A stretch of DNA of 64,000 nucleotides, taken from Lophium mytilinum. Taxonomy: Eukaryota; Ascomycota; Dothideomycetes; Mytilinidiales; Mytilinidiaceae. This document shows, piece after piece, positions 43,483 to 55,246 of the stretch. The notes under the pieces were generated by a model. It did not search any database. It saw only the letters and a list, made by a program, of their open reading frames with translations, and was not told the DNA's origin. Positions within the stretch are counted from its first letter, which is position 1; the number at the start of each line of letters is the position of its first letter. Location: assembly GCA_010093605.1 (NCBI GenBank), contig MU004181.1:3006215-3070214 (forward strand). The letters run 5' to 3'. Position numbers and translations under genes: made by a program.

Positions 43483-45893
43483 CGCTGCCGTCATTGAGAA
43501 TTTCAGCAAGGTCACTAGTAAGAATTAGGAGTGAACGTGAAGTGTGTTTTATTTCTTGATCTCCCAGTGTTTCATCACCTAGGTTGAGGTCTCTACGGAT
43601 TTTTAAAAAGATGGGCTTCCATCTATGTTTTACGAAGGTGTTTTGAGCGTATGAGTTTTAGAGCACGCATTATTGATACCCTCGCTTGAAAGAGAAAGAC
43701 GATTGAGATGCTTTAGTTTCGGGGTGGAGGGCATCTAGTTTGATGGAATCTGTACATATCTAGGTCCGCTGCGAACAACAGTCGTTTCGGTCTATCTATC
43801 CATCTATCATATCCATCCTCATCCTATCCTCACTCTCCAAACATACGTTTTCCCCGTCACCGCTCGAAGGATCTCTCTTGCAACACAAGATGCGCCTCTT
43901 CCTAATCTCCGATTCGTATTCCAAATTAGCGGATCCCACAACCGAAAGCAGCGACGCGGACAGCAGGCCACTGGCGATACAAGGAGCATCTGGATGTCGC
44001 CATCCCGAGTAGCTCGAGTCTGACATGCATGCGCGACCAGCAGCGTTCGGCCGAGTGCGCGAGTAAACGCTTTCGGAGGCTGTAGACTAAACGCTTTCGG
44101 AAGTTGTAGACTACAGCTCACGTGGGGGGTCGATGTTAGGTCTAAGCGGGGATACTAGCGCGTCGAGGTGTTCGTCCAGCAAAGCATTACGGACGCAAGG
44201 GAGCGGATCCGGGAATAACCTTCTAGACGCTTTTGGGGGATGCGTGCATGGCGCGTGGTGCGAAACGTGGGAGAGAAACCAGGTTCTCGGAATCCAACGG
44301 TGCTTGAGAAGTGTTATTTGCGCGGCTGGCGTATATGTGCTAGCGAACTATAGGTACATTAGAGATAGCGAATTTGGGGGAGGGGGGACTACGATGCATG
44401 TGGTGTGCGGGACGGGATTGGCTTCCGGGTGGTCTGTTTTTCTTGCTGTGGAGTTGGTATTTATAGATTTCGTTCGGTAGTTGGGCGGACGCATGCGACT
44501 AAGATCGTCGGATGTTTGGGGTCGGATGTGCTAGTTGAGCTGGCTTGCATTGGGAGAGTTTGGTTAATGGATATCGGATCATGCTGTTTGCTATTTTGGA
44601 AAGGAGTTGCGCGTTTCTGAATGCTATGGCTTGGGCTTGGGCGCGGTGGTGATGGGTGGGAAGCGATGCTGCACAAGAAGCTGTACGACTATGACTATCG
44701 AAGAACCATAAAAAGAACAGCAAGTTTATTAGCTTTGTCACAAAGATAGCTGTGTGGGTTAGTTTGATTTGTACCAGCGAATTGCCCATGGCTTCGAGCA
44801 CTTATGCAGGCTGTGGAAGTATCCGTCTCTCGCGGTCCACGACTCAATTCAAATAGATCGTCACTACCCTAAAAGGAGGATTGCCAGCCGATCTCCTTGG
44901 GAACATACTGCTGGTAGGTATCTTTAGCTCCCAAGACGTGGGAGTCCTACCCAGGTACATACATCCACGCAGTTAGGGAAATAGTGTAGTCGCGCGACCG
45001 ATCTCCCGCCCCCATATCAAAGCCTGGTACGTAACACGAGCGAGCAGCGCAGGGGCCCAGAATGCGGCCCAGCCTTGCATCTATTAACGGGCTCCCTTGG
45101 GCTGGGAGACCAAGATTGCCGAGTGTGGGGTCGGTGCTTGTGCTGTTGATTATAATGATTATGTTGCTCGCTTCTGGCGAACGGGCGCTGCGTTTGGGAG
45201 GGTGGAGATTTGATGCTGATACGAGGGAGGCGAGGCTTACATGGGTCGGAATGATTGATGTATTACAAAGCGCTGGGCGGGGAAGGAGTCAGCATGAGCT
45301 GGCGTGTAAGTTTGGAGCGGAAAGGGTTGTTGATAGTGGTGAGAGGGTAGGGGGTAAGTGAGACGGGGAGGGGGCGTGTCTACAGTCATCATGACCGAAG
45401 CCTATTATAGTCATTATTACACTCGGTAGCTGTGTAGGAAATGTCTTACATCTGAGAGTATGGTAATCTGGGTTGAGCAGCTTAAATTACGCTTCGACGC
45501 TTCGTGTGAAGCAATGCTAGCCACTAGCTAAGAATCCAAGGCGTTAGAGCGGTGATGAGAAATCCTCTCAGCCGAAAGTGGTCGAGCTAGCTTGAGGAGT
45601 AATCGATAATGATCAGATGCTGGACAGGAATGCTCAGCGGCATGAGTCGCATACAAACTTACCTCTGCTACAATTAGGAACATGAATGCGGGAGGATCAA
45701 AATAGCAAAAAGGTGTACATTACATAGCGTACGAGTCCCGCCGAGCCAGTCGGACGTATGCTTGTTTACGGTCTCGTCATGTCGCCAGCAGCGTCCTGCC
45801 GTGGATACTCTTGTTTATTCTTAGATGGTGGCATATGTCGTTGGGGGTTATTGGTGGATTGTGACACGGTGGTTTCATGCACTTGATGTATAA
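43483..45893. other. 2.4-kb gene-poor region
   Basis: Spacer between convergent genes. It contains a perfect-phase 24-bp duplication at 44064-44111. Open frames such as 45062-45361 (99 codons with one hydrophobic stretch) lack homology cues. Nothing else recognised. Confidence 0.45.
44064..44111. repeat. 24-bp direct duplication
   Basis: TAAACGCTTTCGGA-GGC-TGTAGAC is followed at once by TAAACGCTTTCGGA-AGT-TGTAGAC. The two 24-bp copies differ at two positions. Confidence 0.9.
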
Positions 45894-47237
45894 TCAAACT
45901 CTGGTTCTCTTCCATCGCGAATGAGGTAAGTTTCCCTCCTCGTCACTATCGGCATCGCCGACACTCTCTTCTCGTCGACGCTTGAGCGCAGTTCCATGCA
46001 GAAGAGGCGGCATGGTGCCTAAAGTTAGACCGGCTTGACCAAGAGCGCGGGAGGCTCGTGATGAGACACTCACCAAAGTCCTTGAGATTGTCGCCCGCGC
46101 AAGGGTTCGAGTAGGTTTGGTGTTTGTTTTGATGGTTCTCACGCTGATCAGAGAAGACGGCCTGATGCTAGGCAATGTCGATCGATGAGCGGCCAGCGCT
46201 TCCGATTTCAGCTCAAGGACATCCCTCAAAGCCTCCTCGTTGTCTGAAAGCACCGTGTAGATTCCATCGCGAGTACAGTGTAGCTTCAGGTCGCAAGAAG
46301 GCGGCGCGACTGCTTCAGGTCCGTACTTTGCGATCGCATCCCAAGTCGACTTTTGGAACCATTGGCTGACCCATTGCACCGGCACTGCAGTCCACTCTTT
46401 GCCCCCGTTAGCGTATGCTTCATCGTCGTCGAGCCACACTTTCCACATCAAGAACGATACTCGCGCTGATGTTCGATCAAAAGGGTTGATGACACCTGTC
46501 AAAGCGAAGCGCTCCCATGACCATCCAAACTCTGCTTGGGGATCAGCCAGATCGTAGTATGGCTCTCGCAAGTTACCTCGAATCATAATTCCGAACGCAT
46601 GCGTTAACTCGTGGAGGATTGTAGTTGCGAACATGAAATCAAAGCGTAGTCTGTCGCAGAGGCTACTAGAAGAATACTCGCACTCAATAAACTCCCTAGA
46701 GCTGTCGCGGAGTTTGATAGTTGTAGGATGGGCCGATGTGAAGACTGGGCTCCAGAATCTAGCAAGGTACGATGTCTCCTTGCTGGTGTCTTTACACGTG
46801 AGAGCAAAGCATTTCAGCTCCTCGACAAACTGAAACTCGACACAGTACGACAAACCTACCAGGATAGACCGGATTTCGCGAATCATTTCTGCAGTTCGTT
46901 GCCGGGATCGCTTGGGTTCTGATAAGAATACCTTTTGCGGCTGTGACGCTCGCATCGATGTCCCGAACGCTGGACGGATATACCACTCAAGCATTGCCTC
47001 GGATTCAAGAAACAAGGACGCCAATCGAAGGCTGGGCCGCATTCTCTGGTAAAGAGAGAAGTCTACATCGCGAAAGTTCGATCGTCGAAAGACTGGATGT
47101 ATGATATCCTCTAGATCTGGGAGGCGTACAGACGCATCATTGAAAAGACGATAACGATCATTGGAGTTGGCATACGCGATGAGCTTCTGTGGTGTTCTTG
47201 CTGCAGCATCCTCGTCTGCTCGAGCTGATGTGCTCAT
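45894..47237 (-). CDS. Putative zincin metalloprotease-like protein (HELTH motif)
   Basis: Single exon. The ATG at 47237 sits in a GCCACCATG context and gives 447 residues. The central region has ATTILHELTHAFGIMIRG (HExxH at about residues 209-213), the zinc-binding motif of gluzincin or SprT-like peptidases, followed about 25 residues later by EFGWSWE, whose glutamate could be a third ligand (inference). The N-terminal 180 residues (LEDIIHPVFRRSNFRDVDF to SYLARFWSP) may form a fungus-specific lid. The C-terminus is Ser/Thr/Arg-rich and ends in basic clusters (LKRRREES, RWKRTRV) that suggest nuclear targeting. No signal peptide. Substrate unknown. Confidence 0.65.
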   Translation of the reverse strand: MSTSARADEDAAARTPQKLIAYANSNDRYRLFNDASVRLPDLEDIIHPVFRRSNFRDVDFSLYQRMRPSLRLASLFLESEAMLEWYIRPAFGTSMRASQPQKVFLSEPKRSRQRTAEMIREIRSILVGLSYCVEFQFVEELKCFALTCKDTSKETSYLARFWSPVFTSAHPTTIKLRDSSREFIECEYSSSSLCDRLRFDFMFATTILHELTHAFGIMIRGNLREPYYDLADPQAEFGWSWERFALTGVINPFDRTSARVSFLMWKVWLDDDEAYANGGKEWTAVPVQWVSQWFQKSTWDAIAKYGPEAVAPPSCDLKLHCTRDGIYTVLSDNEEALRDVLELKSEALAAHRSTLPSIRPSSLISVRTIKTNTKPTRTLARATISRTLVSVSSRASRALGQAGLTLGTMPPLLHGTALKRRREESVGDADSDEEGNLPHSRWKRTRV

Positions 47238-48495
47238 GGTGGCTGGCCAATCGAGTAGCAACAAGCTAAGTAAGTCGATTTAAAGGTGGAAATATTCTTT
47301 TCCTGCTAGCCAGCTGCACTTATCACCCTGGGAAATAGATCACAGCTTACATGTTGACGGTAGGCTCGGTGACACAGGCATAATCGAATAACTGCAGCTG
47401 AACAATAGCATTGTATACGATACTCATCATAAAGGTTGGACTTCAAGAACAAAGAACATCTGAAGATGGCGATAAAGGTGGCGATGAAATTAGACAAGGA
47501 CATTGTTAACGTTAACGACATCATGGTCAAGCACCCGCTTTGCATGCTGGCTGTGGTTGACGACTCACGGAAACTTGATGAGAAGGTAGAAGACGTTGCC
47601 CTAGAGCCTTACCTATGTGCGTGCCTGCTCAGCACTGCCTTGGGGGTGCGAACGTAACTTAGAAGATCTAGGTTGGAGGTAAGTTTTACTCAGGTAAGCC
47701 TGGGCAGAGTCTTAAAAGTGCAACCACCGCCCGTTGCTTAGCTGGACCGCTTCAGACTGTGCTTACAGATGGAGAACGCATATAAGAAGTAGTAATTTGG
47801 TTTGGACGGGAGTACTGGAAGCTCCTCAGCTGACAAGATAAGGAGACAACATAGCTATCCAATCCTGCCGGAGACTCCAGGCAGGGTACTCTGAAGATAT
47901 TTTGCCTTTTGGTCACATAGAACTAGAGGTACTGTTTCGTCCTAGGAAGGCTCTCCGTGGTATATGGAGTGATCGCCGTAAACGTTTTTGTTTTAGATTT
48001 GAGTAAAACACCTTTAATGTCACACCTGTTTGGAACGCAATTAGACTATATTGCGTTTCATTTTGACTGGCTACAAACATGCCTTGACCTTGATCATCGA
48101 GACAGTGAAATGGATGGAGCTCGAAGATATGCCTGAGCGTTTTCCCAGGGAACACTAAGATGGCAGTGTCCGCACCAAGTATTCCGTGCCGACAACTAGT
48201 TTCTACTACCACTTCTTTTCATCACGTGCACTCGCGTGGAGAGCAATCGCGCTTCTAGCGACTGGACCTCCTCACTTTCGCGACTCCACCCACAGCCTTC
48301 ACCACCATCATTAACGCAAGCTTCGTCTAGGACGACCTAACTTGAGTCTCTCTGAAGCCTCTATGCTACTCCATCGATAGGACATACTCACTTAAGTCAA
48401 TTGCGCCGCCCGACCCGCGCGGTCCATCTTACCTGTTGTCGACGCCAACTTCCCCTCGTCTGGCCGGCGGTTCTGCACGTACCGCTGTGCTCAGC
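47238..48495. other. Divergent spacer, zincin-like gene and large GTPase
   Basis: About 1.25 kb with only short frames. CATCACGTGC near 48220 is an E-box. No gene recognised. Confidence 0.4.
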
Positions 48496-51400
48496 ATGGA
48501 CCATCGCGCCTTTCACGAGAAGGCGAAAACCCTCAAACCAGACCAAGAGATCGCTAGTAGGCGGTACTGGGTGGGCATCCTGAAACATGATCTCACCGAG
48601 CCGGACCCATCGACTGAGGCCGATTTTCTTTGGATCAAAGCGCATGCGGTTTGTGGCCTGTCTCGCCACTGTTGAAGTCTGGCTAACACCTTGCGATAGA
48701 AAATCACCGTGCAGGTACTCACTTCGGAGTACGAGAAGCGATTCTGCTCCGATATTTCTCTAGAACTGGATAACGAGGCGCCTACGCACAGTACCCCACT
48801 TGCGGCCCTCAACACCTACGGCGACAACATTATCATATTTCGCGCTGTCCTAAAAACTGCAGCACCTCGACCCGCTCTGCAGCCTGTGAACCGACAATTG
48901 ACCGCGGAACCGCAATTGCAGTTAACATCCCCTAGTAACGCAAAGGCACTCCTGACATCGCCAGCCGTACCCGACAGTGCGCCTACTACAAACAATGCCA
49001 CCACAGATGAGAACATAGTTGAGGGTCCTCCAGAGTCCACAGGTCAATCAACAGCTCAGACCGGTCTTCGTGACGCCACTACCTCCCAGGCCGTTCGGAG
49101 CTCCACGCCGGATATGGGGCCTATGGTTTCAAGACCTAAATCGCCACAGGACACGAAGCCCCAGATCAAGAATGAGCAAGAAGATCTTCGACCCGGTGTT
49201 TCTGGCCTCGATTCAGCTGGAGATTCCATTATGGCCGAAGCCACTCAGATGAAGGATGAGTCGCCGGAGCTAGAACCAGCGCCAACGCCTTCGACGGAGC
49301 ATCTTCTACGATTGATGGACGATGCGTCTCCGGATATTCTGGAAGTAGGAGTACGTAGAGCTATGAATTTGCTGAACAATCTTCAAGAGACGTTCTCGAC
49401 AAATGCCGGAGTGGTTCAAGATGCGCAGCAATGGCTTGCATCTATCGATAACGTTCGGAAGCTCGCGATACGACAACGCACCGTCGTAGGCGTCGTAGGC
49501 AATACCGGCGCCGGAAAAAGCAGTGTCATCAACGCCATGCTTGACGAGGAGCGACTTGTCCCCACCAACTGCATGCGCGCATGTACTGCAGTGGTAACTG
49601 AAATGTCTTGGAATGATAGCAAGGATGATCGCAAGAAGTACAGCGCCGCAATCGAGTTCATCTCAAAAGCAGACTGGGAGAAAGAGATGAGCGTGTTGCT
49701 TAAAGATCTTCTTGGTCCTGACGGCGAAGTGTCCAGAGACTGTACAGATCCAGACAGCGAAGCTGGAGTAGCGTGGGCCAAATTCAAGGCTGTGTTCCCT
49801 CAGAAGACGAAGGACATGCTGGCTGGCAGCACGGTCGAATCACTTCTGAAGGACAAGTCGGTCCTGAGCGTGCTTGGAACTACTCGGAAGATCGTCGAAT
49901 CGCAACCTGAAAGATTTTACAGCCGACTTCAGCACTATGTTGATAGCAAAGAGAAGGATACGAAGGTCGCCGGCAAGTATGCTGAGAAGAAGAAAGAAAA
50001 GAAAACCATGGAGTTCTGGCCGTTGATCAAGGTGGTGAAAATATACACCAAGTCTCCTGCGTTGTCAACTGGGGCTGTGATAGTGGACCTTCCCGGTGTG
50101 CACGACTCAAACGCGGCCCGATCGGCCGTCGCCCAAGGGTACATGAAACAGTGTACTGGACTTTGGATTGTTGCCCCCATCAATCGTGCGGTTGATGATA
50201 AAGCAGCCAAATCCCTCCTAGGGGATTCATTCAAACGTCAATTGAAGTATGACGGGACATACTCGAACGTTACATTCATTTGTAGCAAAACAGATGATAT
50301 CTCGATCACTGAAGCCGCCGACAGTCTTGGTTTGGACAAGGAAATATCTGAGTTTGACCAGGAAGAGCGGTCACTGAATCACCAAGTCAAGGATCTGGAA
50401 GAGAAAATCTCCGAGCTTCAAGAATCTAAGCAAATATACACAGAGATTATCGAGGAAATGGACGACCAGCTTGAAACCTGGGGAACTATTGAAGATGACG
50501 TGCAGGACGGCCGCACAGTTTACCCACCAAAAAGTAAAGGCAAGCGAAAGCGGAATGCTTCTCCTGCTAAGTCTCGAAAGAGACGGGATCGCACTCCCGA
50601 TTCCGACGACGACGACGACTTCGACGTTAGGAGCGGTTCCGACGACCCCAATGGTGAGCAGTCCGACGATGAGAACCAGACAGACTGCACTCCTCTCACC
50701 GAGGAGCAAGTTCACGATAAGATCAACGAGCTGAGGGACACTAAAAAGAATGCTCGGGCACAGAAGAGAGAGACGGACGTTGATATCAAAGCCGCGAGGC
50801 AGAATATACGCCAACTTAAGGAAAAACGTGCCGATGTCAAGGCTAAGATGAGCGCAATCTGTATCGCCGGGCGGAACCAATACTCCAAGGGTGCGATCCA
50901 GCAAGACTTCGCAGCTGGAATTAAGGAACTCGACCAAGAAAATGCGATGGAGCAGGACGAGGAGAACTTCAATCCAGATGAGGACATCCGGGACTATGAC
51001 CATGTCGCCCGCAGCTTACCCGTATTTTGTGTCAGCAGCCGAGCTTACCAGAAGCTATGCGGGCGCCTCAAGAAGGATGCTCCCGTGCCAGGGTTCACGT
51101 CTATGGACGAAACTGAGGTAAGCTTCATACGCTAACTTTATCGCTAGTGCTCTGTTACATGCTCAAATATTCCTCACTCACGCGCTATTGTCGCTGACTT
51201 TCAAATAGATTCCTCAGCTACAAGCTCACTGCAAGAAGCTAACGGAAGCTGGCAGGGCCTCGACTTGCCGCACATTCTTGAACAACCTGAGCCAGTTACT
51301 TACATCACTGAACCTTTGGTCGTCGAACGATGGAAGCGGTATCAATTTCACGGACGAGGACAGGCGCAAGCAAGCTCATTTCCTACATAGGAAACTTGAG

Positions 51401-52781
51401 GAGCTCAGAAAGGTATGTGATTCCGCCTTGTCTCTAGAGGGGCTATAAAAGGCCTCAGCACAGGGCTGACACAACTCGGCCTACAGGGCTTGGAAAAATC
51501 TGTCACAGCGTGCGCAACCGAAATGAAGCACAGCCTCACCGAGAACGTCTATGACAAGTATGATGAAGCGATAGAAGAGGCTGCAACAAACGCTGTCCCT
51601 ACCGCCGCTCGCTGGAGTGCCCATAAGAATGATGGCGGCTTGCATTGGGGAACTTACAGAGCCACAGTTCGTCGAGATGGTGTGTTTGCTGGCTCCAAAG
51701 GTCTGCGAGACTTCAACGCGGAACTGTAAGTGCGATCCGCCAAATACTGAACTATGTCTAATTTACTCCTCAAGGGCCGAACCCATCACCAAGCGACTTG
51801 CGAGTGGGTGGGAGCGCGCTTTCCAACGTCGGCTGCCACATGCATTGCAGACCTATACTCGCGTATCTTACAATAACCTGCTCACGTTCCACAAAACGAT
51901 GGAGACGAGGGCTCAACTGGTTGGGACTGCGACACACGGCCTTGTTATCCTTGCCCAGCAGCTCCCCACATATCAGAAGAGCTTTACGGATCTTGCCGGA
52001 GCCATGGCGCAAATTATGACCGAATGGCAGCGCGATGCTAACCGGGAGTTCACGCCGGTCATCGCAGCAGCCATGCAGACAGGCTATGAAAACTGCAGTA
52101 GCCAAGTTGGTAAGGCAAGCCTCTTCAATAAAGACCGCCAATTTGCTAATCAACTGTGCATCAGGTACCGGCATGTTTGTAAGGATGAAGGGCATCATGG
52201 CGGGTCACGTGGAGCAGGAAAAGAACTCAATGTTCCGCGATGCCACTGATACCGTAAAGGAGCGCTTGTCAAAAATGGTGGAGACCGTAGACGAGTCAAT
52301 GCGGGAGCGTGGAGACGCTATTTTCGAAAACATGCGCCGCGACTACATGGCAATACTCGGCGGAGTTCACATCCGTCCAGGCGAAGTGATGCCTAGGGCC
52401 GAGCGTATGCTGAGAAAGAATGTTCTCGACTTTTTACTCAGCGCGGACGACCACTTCAAAGCCGTTCTGGATGGCGAGGTTGACGAAATCGTCGAGGAAG
52501 CAAAGGACGAGCCGGCAGAAGAAGACAAGGAAAGCGATTTCGAGGAGATGCAGGACGATGACGAAGACATGGACGATGTCAACGACGACGAGACCGCTTC
52601 GCGAGCTGCTTCTGCAGCAACAGGTCCGTCCAACAGCCATGAAGAAACAAGCCGCAATGATAATAGCACTCGGGTTTCGGATTTCGGATACAGCGCTCCC
52701 AAATCTACAGTCCCGTCTGTTGCTCCGTCCACAGTCCCGTCCGTTGCTCCATCCGCGTTGCCAGACGTAGCAGACGACTAG
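48496..52781 (+). CDS. Large nuclear GTPase, SLIP-GC/dynamin-like
   Basis: Six exons (48496-48648, 48700-51117, 51209-51412, 51487-51725, 51775-52109, 52165-52781) give 1321 residues. An N-terminal domain of about 100 residues (RRYWVGILKHDLTEPD to NTYGDNIIIFRAVLK) precedes a disordered linker. The G domain has GVVGNTGAGKSSVINAML (P-loop, about residue 318), IVDLPGVHDSN (G3) and FICSKTDDI (G4). A coiled-coil region follows with a basic nuclear-signal-like insert (KGKRKRNASPAKSRKRRDR) and Asp/Ser runs. The C-terminal helical part includes GGLHWGTYRATVRRDGVFAG, typical of the fungal and vertebrate nuclear GTPase SLIP-GC group. It ends with acidic tracts and TVPSVAPS repeats. Role in fungi unknown. 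Every splice joint keeps phase. Confidence 0.88.
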
Positions 52782-54010
52782 TCCGATGTTCATCGCGACG
52801 ACGAGTAGCTCTCTTCGGCCGCTCCACTTCCTTTTGGCCACTTGCACTGGTTCGCCAAAAATACTGGGTTCTTGCATATTTTAGGGGCCTGCTGTGTGTG
52901 TGAAAGAAGTATCAACTACCATCAGCCCCGCTCCAACCTTCTTTTCTCATCCCTTTCCTGGGAAAAAACGTGTATATCAAGTTGCCTTGATCTTCTTTCC
53001 GTAGCATATTGGTTGGCCTGAAAAGGATCCATTATGCACCTAGGGTTGTTATTTCGGGGTAGGGGTTGGACAAGATACATGGCGTTGGCGGCATATCATG
53101 CGTGAGCTTGAGATGGTTCGGAGATCTGCAGGAGTAGATGACCAGGTTTGTGGATGCGGATGGAAGCGGACATACCCGCATGATATCCATGGGTAGTAGG
53201 GAGAATACACCCTTACATGATAATTCATGCCTTATTTCGTGTTTTCGCGGCCTCAAGTCGTTTGCGATCTAAACTACCATGGTTCGCCGTTGTTACGTGT
53301 ACCCATAAACAATCGTTTACGGATCCGTAAAAAGGCAAGATATCATAATATGTTGAACAGCCTGCGATTCTAATTGGCCTCGTATGTCCGCGTCTTCATG
53401 ATTGGCAAGTCGATTCTGCTGGTATGTCACGTGACAATGGCCCCTATCTGGACTGGCGCATATATCAGGGGCTTTCTGGTCAGCATCGTGCCTTTCCTCT
53501 GGCAGAGGACCCTTCGGAGAAAAGTGTGCCCATGCTCTCTTAGACGCGAAGGACAGTTGTTGTGTCGTGACTGTTTTCTGCTTCTGCTGGCCGACTTCCC
53601 GAGTGCCGAGACAACGAGTCACCGAGCGAGAGCATGAGGACTCTCAGCAACGTGGTAATGAATCAGCCTACAACTACAACGAGTACTATGGATCGATTAT
53701 AGAATCACATCGTATATGTTTGGAACCCGACAAATGCATTGTGCTCATTTTTGATGAATGAAGGGGAAAGGATGTTCTTGTCGACGGAGGACAACATTGG
53801 GGAGTACCAAAACCACTAGTCTCTTGCACTGATAGTATATATGACAATCTCAGTGGGAGCCCGAGGGGGTCGACCGTGTGTCTATAAAGGTATTGCTGCG
53901 ACCAGGAACAGCTGACGATTCGAGAGTCTGTTACCTATATTCATTATCAGAAACCTACCACACCATCATTTAGATCTCTCTCAACTGTCAAATTGTATTC
54001 AACCTAAACT
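52782..54010. other. Intergenic region with two short palindromes
   Basis: Contains TTTACGGATCCGTAAA (53316-53331) and TGTCACGTGACA (53425-53436). No coding gene recognised; the plus-strand frame near 53374-53637 has no domain. Confidence 0.45.
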
Positions 54011-54466
54011 ATGGCCGGAGGAGGAAACCATGTTACCGGGACGCCATCGTATGACTTTCCTTCCGCTCTCACATTCCGCCACCCTATCCCACCAAACCAA
54101 GATTGACCCACGAGGCCAAAAACTAATATTAGAGTTTCTTTAGGTGGCCTATAGGCGGCTGGGGAAACCCAAACGCCTCCGGCGGCCAGCCCCAAAAGTA
54201 CATCACGAGCTACTCCATCTCCGCAAACCGCCAGAGGCCCCTCGCTGGTGCGTTGAATGCTGCGATTTTCAATACTTGGAGGAGATTTCGAGGACAGGTC
54301 CTATATGTGGCACCGCCTCTCGTGGCGTCGCAGCTGTGCATGATGTGGTTGATTGAGAGGTAAGGCAGTGATTTCCGGTGATGGTGTCGGTCTAGCTGAC
54401 ACTCATGACAGGAGAGAATTTCTTGATAGCAAAGCGGGGCGTAAGGCTGCTGAGCTTGAGAAGTAA
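54011..54466 (+). CDS. QCR8: Cytochrome bc1 complex subunit 8
   Basis: Small ubiquinone-binding subunit of respiratory complex III in the inner mitochondrial membrane. Three exons, 54011-54048, 54144-54359 and 54412-54466, give 102 residues. The product begins MAGGGNHVTGTPSWPIGGWG and continues YITSYSISANRQRPLAGALN, then NTWRRFRGQVLYVAPPLVAS (start of the single membrane helix) and WLIERREFLDSKAGRKAAEL. This matches the Qcr8 pattern of an N-terminal GGG stretch, QRPLAGA, FNTWRR and a final ER-E-L-SK-GR. No single frame covers it, so it is easily missed without splicing. Confidence 0.95.
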
Positions 54467-54652
54467 ATACTGGGATAGCTATGCTGAAGGCATTGCGTTG
54501 TCGATGATATACAGTATTGGGATATAGGATTAGCTACTCTTGTTTGCTACCATATAGGCTACCGCCACGGGCTTTCAGAACTCCAAATGCGATGAGGAGG
54601 TCGATACAGTGAAGCGGGGCTTCCTGTGACCGAAAGACACATGGTAGACGGA

Positions 54653-55246
54653 CTACTCCTGACAGTGGTAAAGAGCGAGCAAGACTGGAACCCGAGCAGT
54701 GATATATTCGTGTACCTCAACATATCTTCGCGTGTGGTATTGGGATCTCGGAGCGCATTGGAACCAAGATGGATGACTGTCCTGTGTAGTGGGCATCTCG
54801 TGTGCAACAGTATCGATGATCCTCACGCCGAGGAGCTCCTGCGCCTCTTGCCGTCCATCTATCTCTACTGGTTTAGTCGAACTGCTTAATTCTGGTCGGC
54901 TTACTTCAAGCAGCTCTGGTACGTTCGGAGGCTGCGGTTCCTGACGTCCACTCATGTCTGATGCATCCGACTTATCGTTCTTGTTCCTCTTCTTCTTTAC
55001 AATAAGGACAATGTTAATAATTATGATTGAAAGACTGACGATAGCGCCAATGACGATGCCTGCAATCGTCCCTCCTGCGAGAGGGTGACTACTAGATGAG
55101 TGTTGTAATTTTGTATTATTTGGCATCGATATACTTCCTAGGGGCTGAATAGCTACGATGTTTTCCGAAGGCATCGGAGACTCAAATACAGCTTGGGAGA
55201 CGGAGAATTTGGACCGATCGTAATCAGCAATCACCCGACGAGCTTA
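54653..55246 (-). pseudogene. C-terminal fragment of an A1-type aspartic peptidase-like membrane protein
   Basis: The frame reads RRVIADYDRSKFSVSQAVFE, then ENIVAIQP, a Ser-rich linker, one transmembrane helix (GGTIAGIVIGAIVSLSIIII), a basic stop-transfer (KKKRNKN) and an acidic cytosolic tail ending near VAHEMPTT. This is the usual C-terminus of fungal pepsin-like proteases with a membrane tail. The catalytic lobes with DTG/DSG motifs are absent: an in-frame TAA lies just upstream and the sequence abuts the end of the linalool dehydratase-like gene. So it looks like an orphaned last exon. The family assignment rests on pattern memory of ADYDR-FSVSQA and is moderate. Confidence 0.5.

Noticed and set aside
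45062-45361. 99-codon frame with a hydrophobic stretch
   Set aside because: No signal-peptide logic, no family resemblance and no splice context; one hydrophobic run alone is weak evidence.
47456-47657. Small plus-strand frame between the zincin-like gene and the GTPase
   Set aside because: Short, no recognisable motif and surrounded by non-coding sequence.
53374-53637. Frame with hydrophobic and cysteine-rich parts
   Set aside because: It includes the E-box palindrome, and no homology cue or start context supports it.
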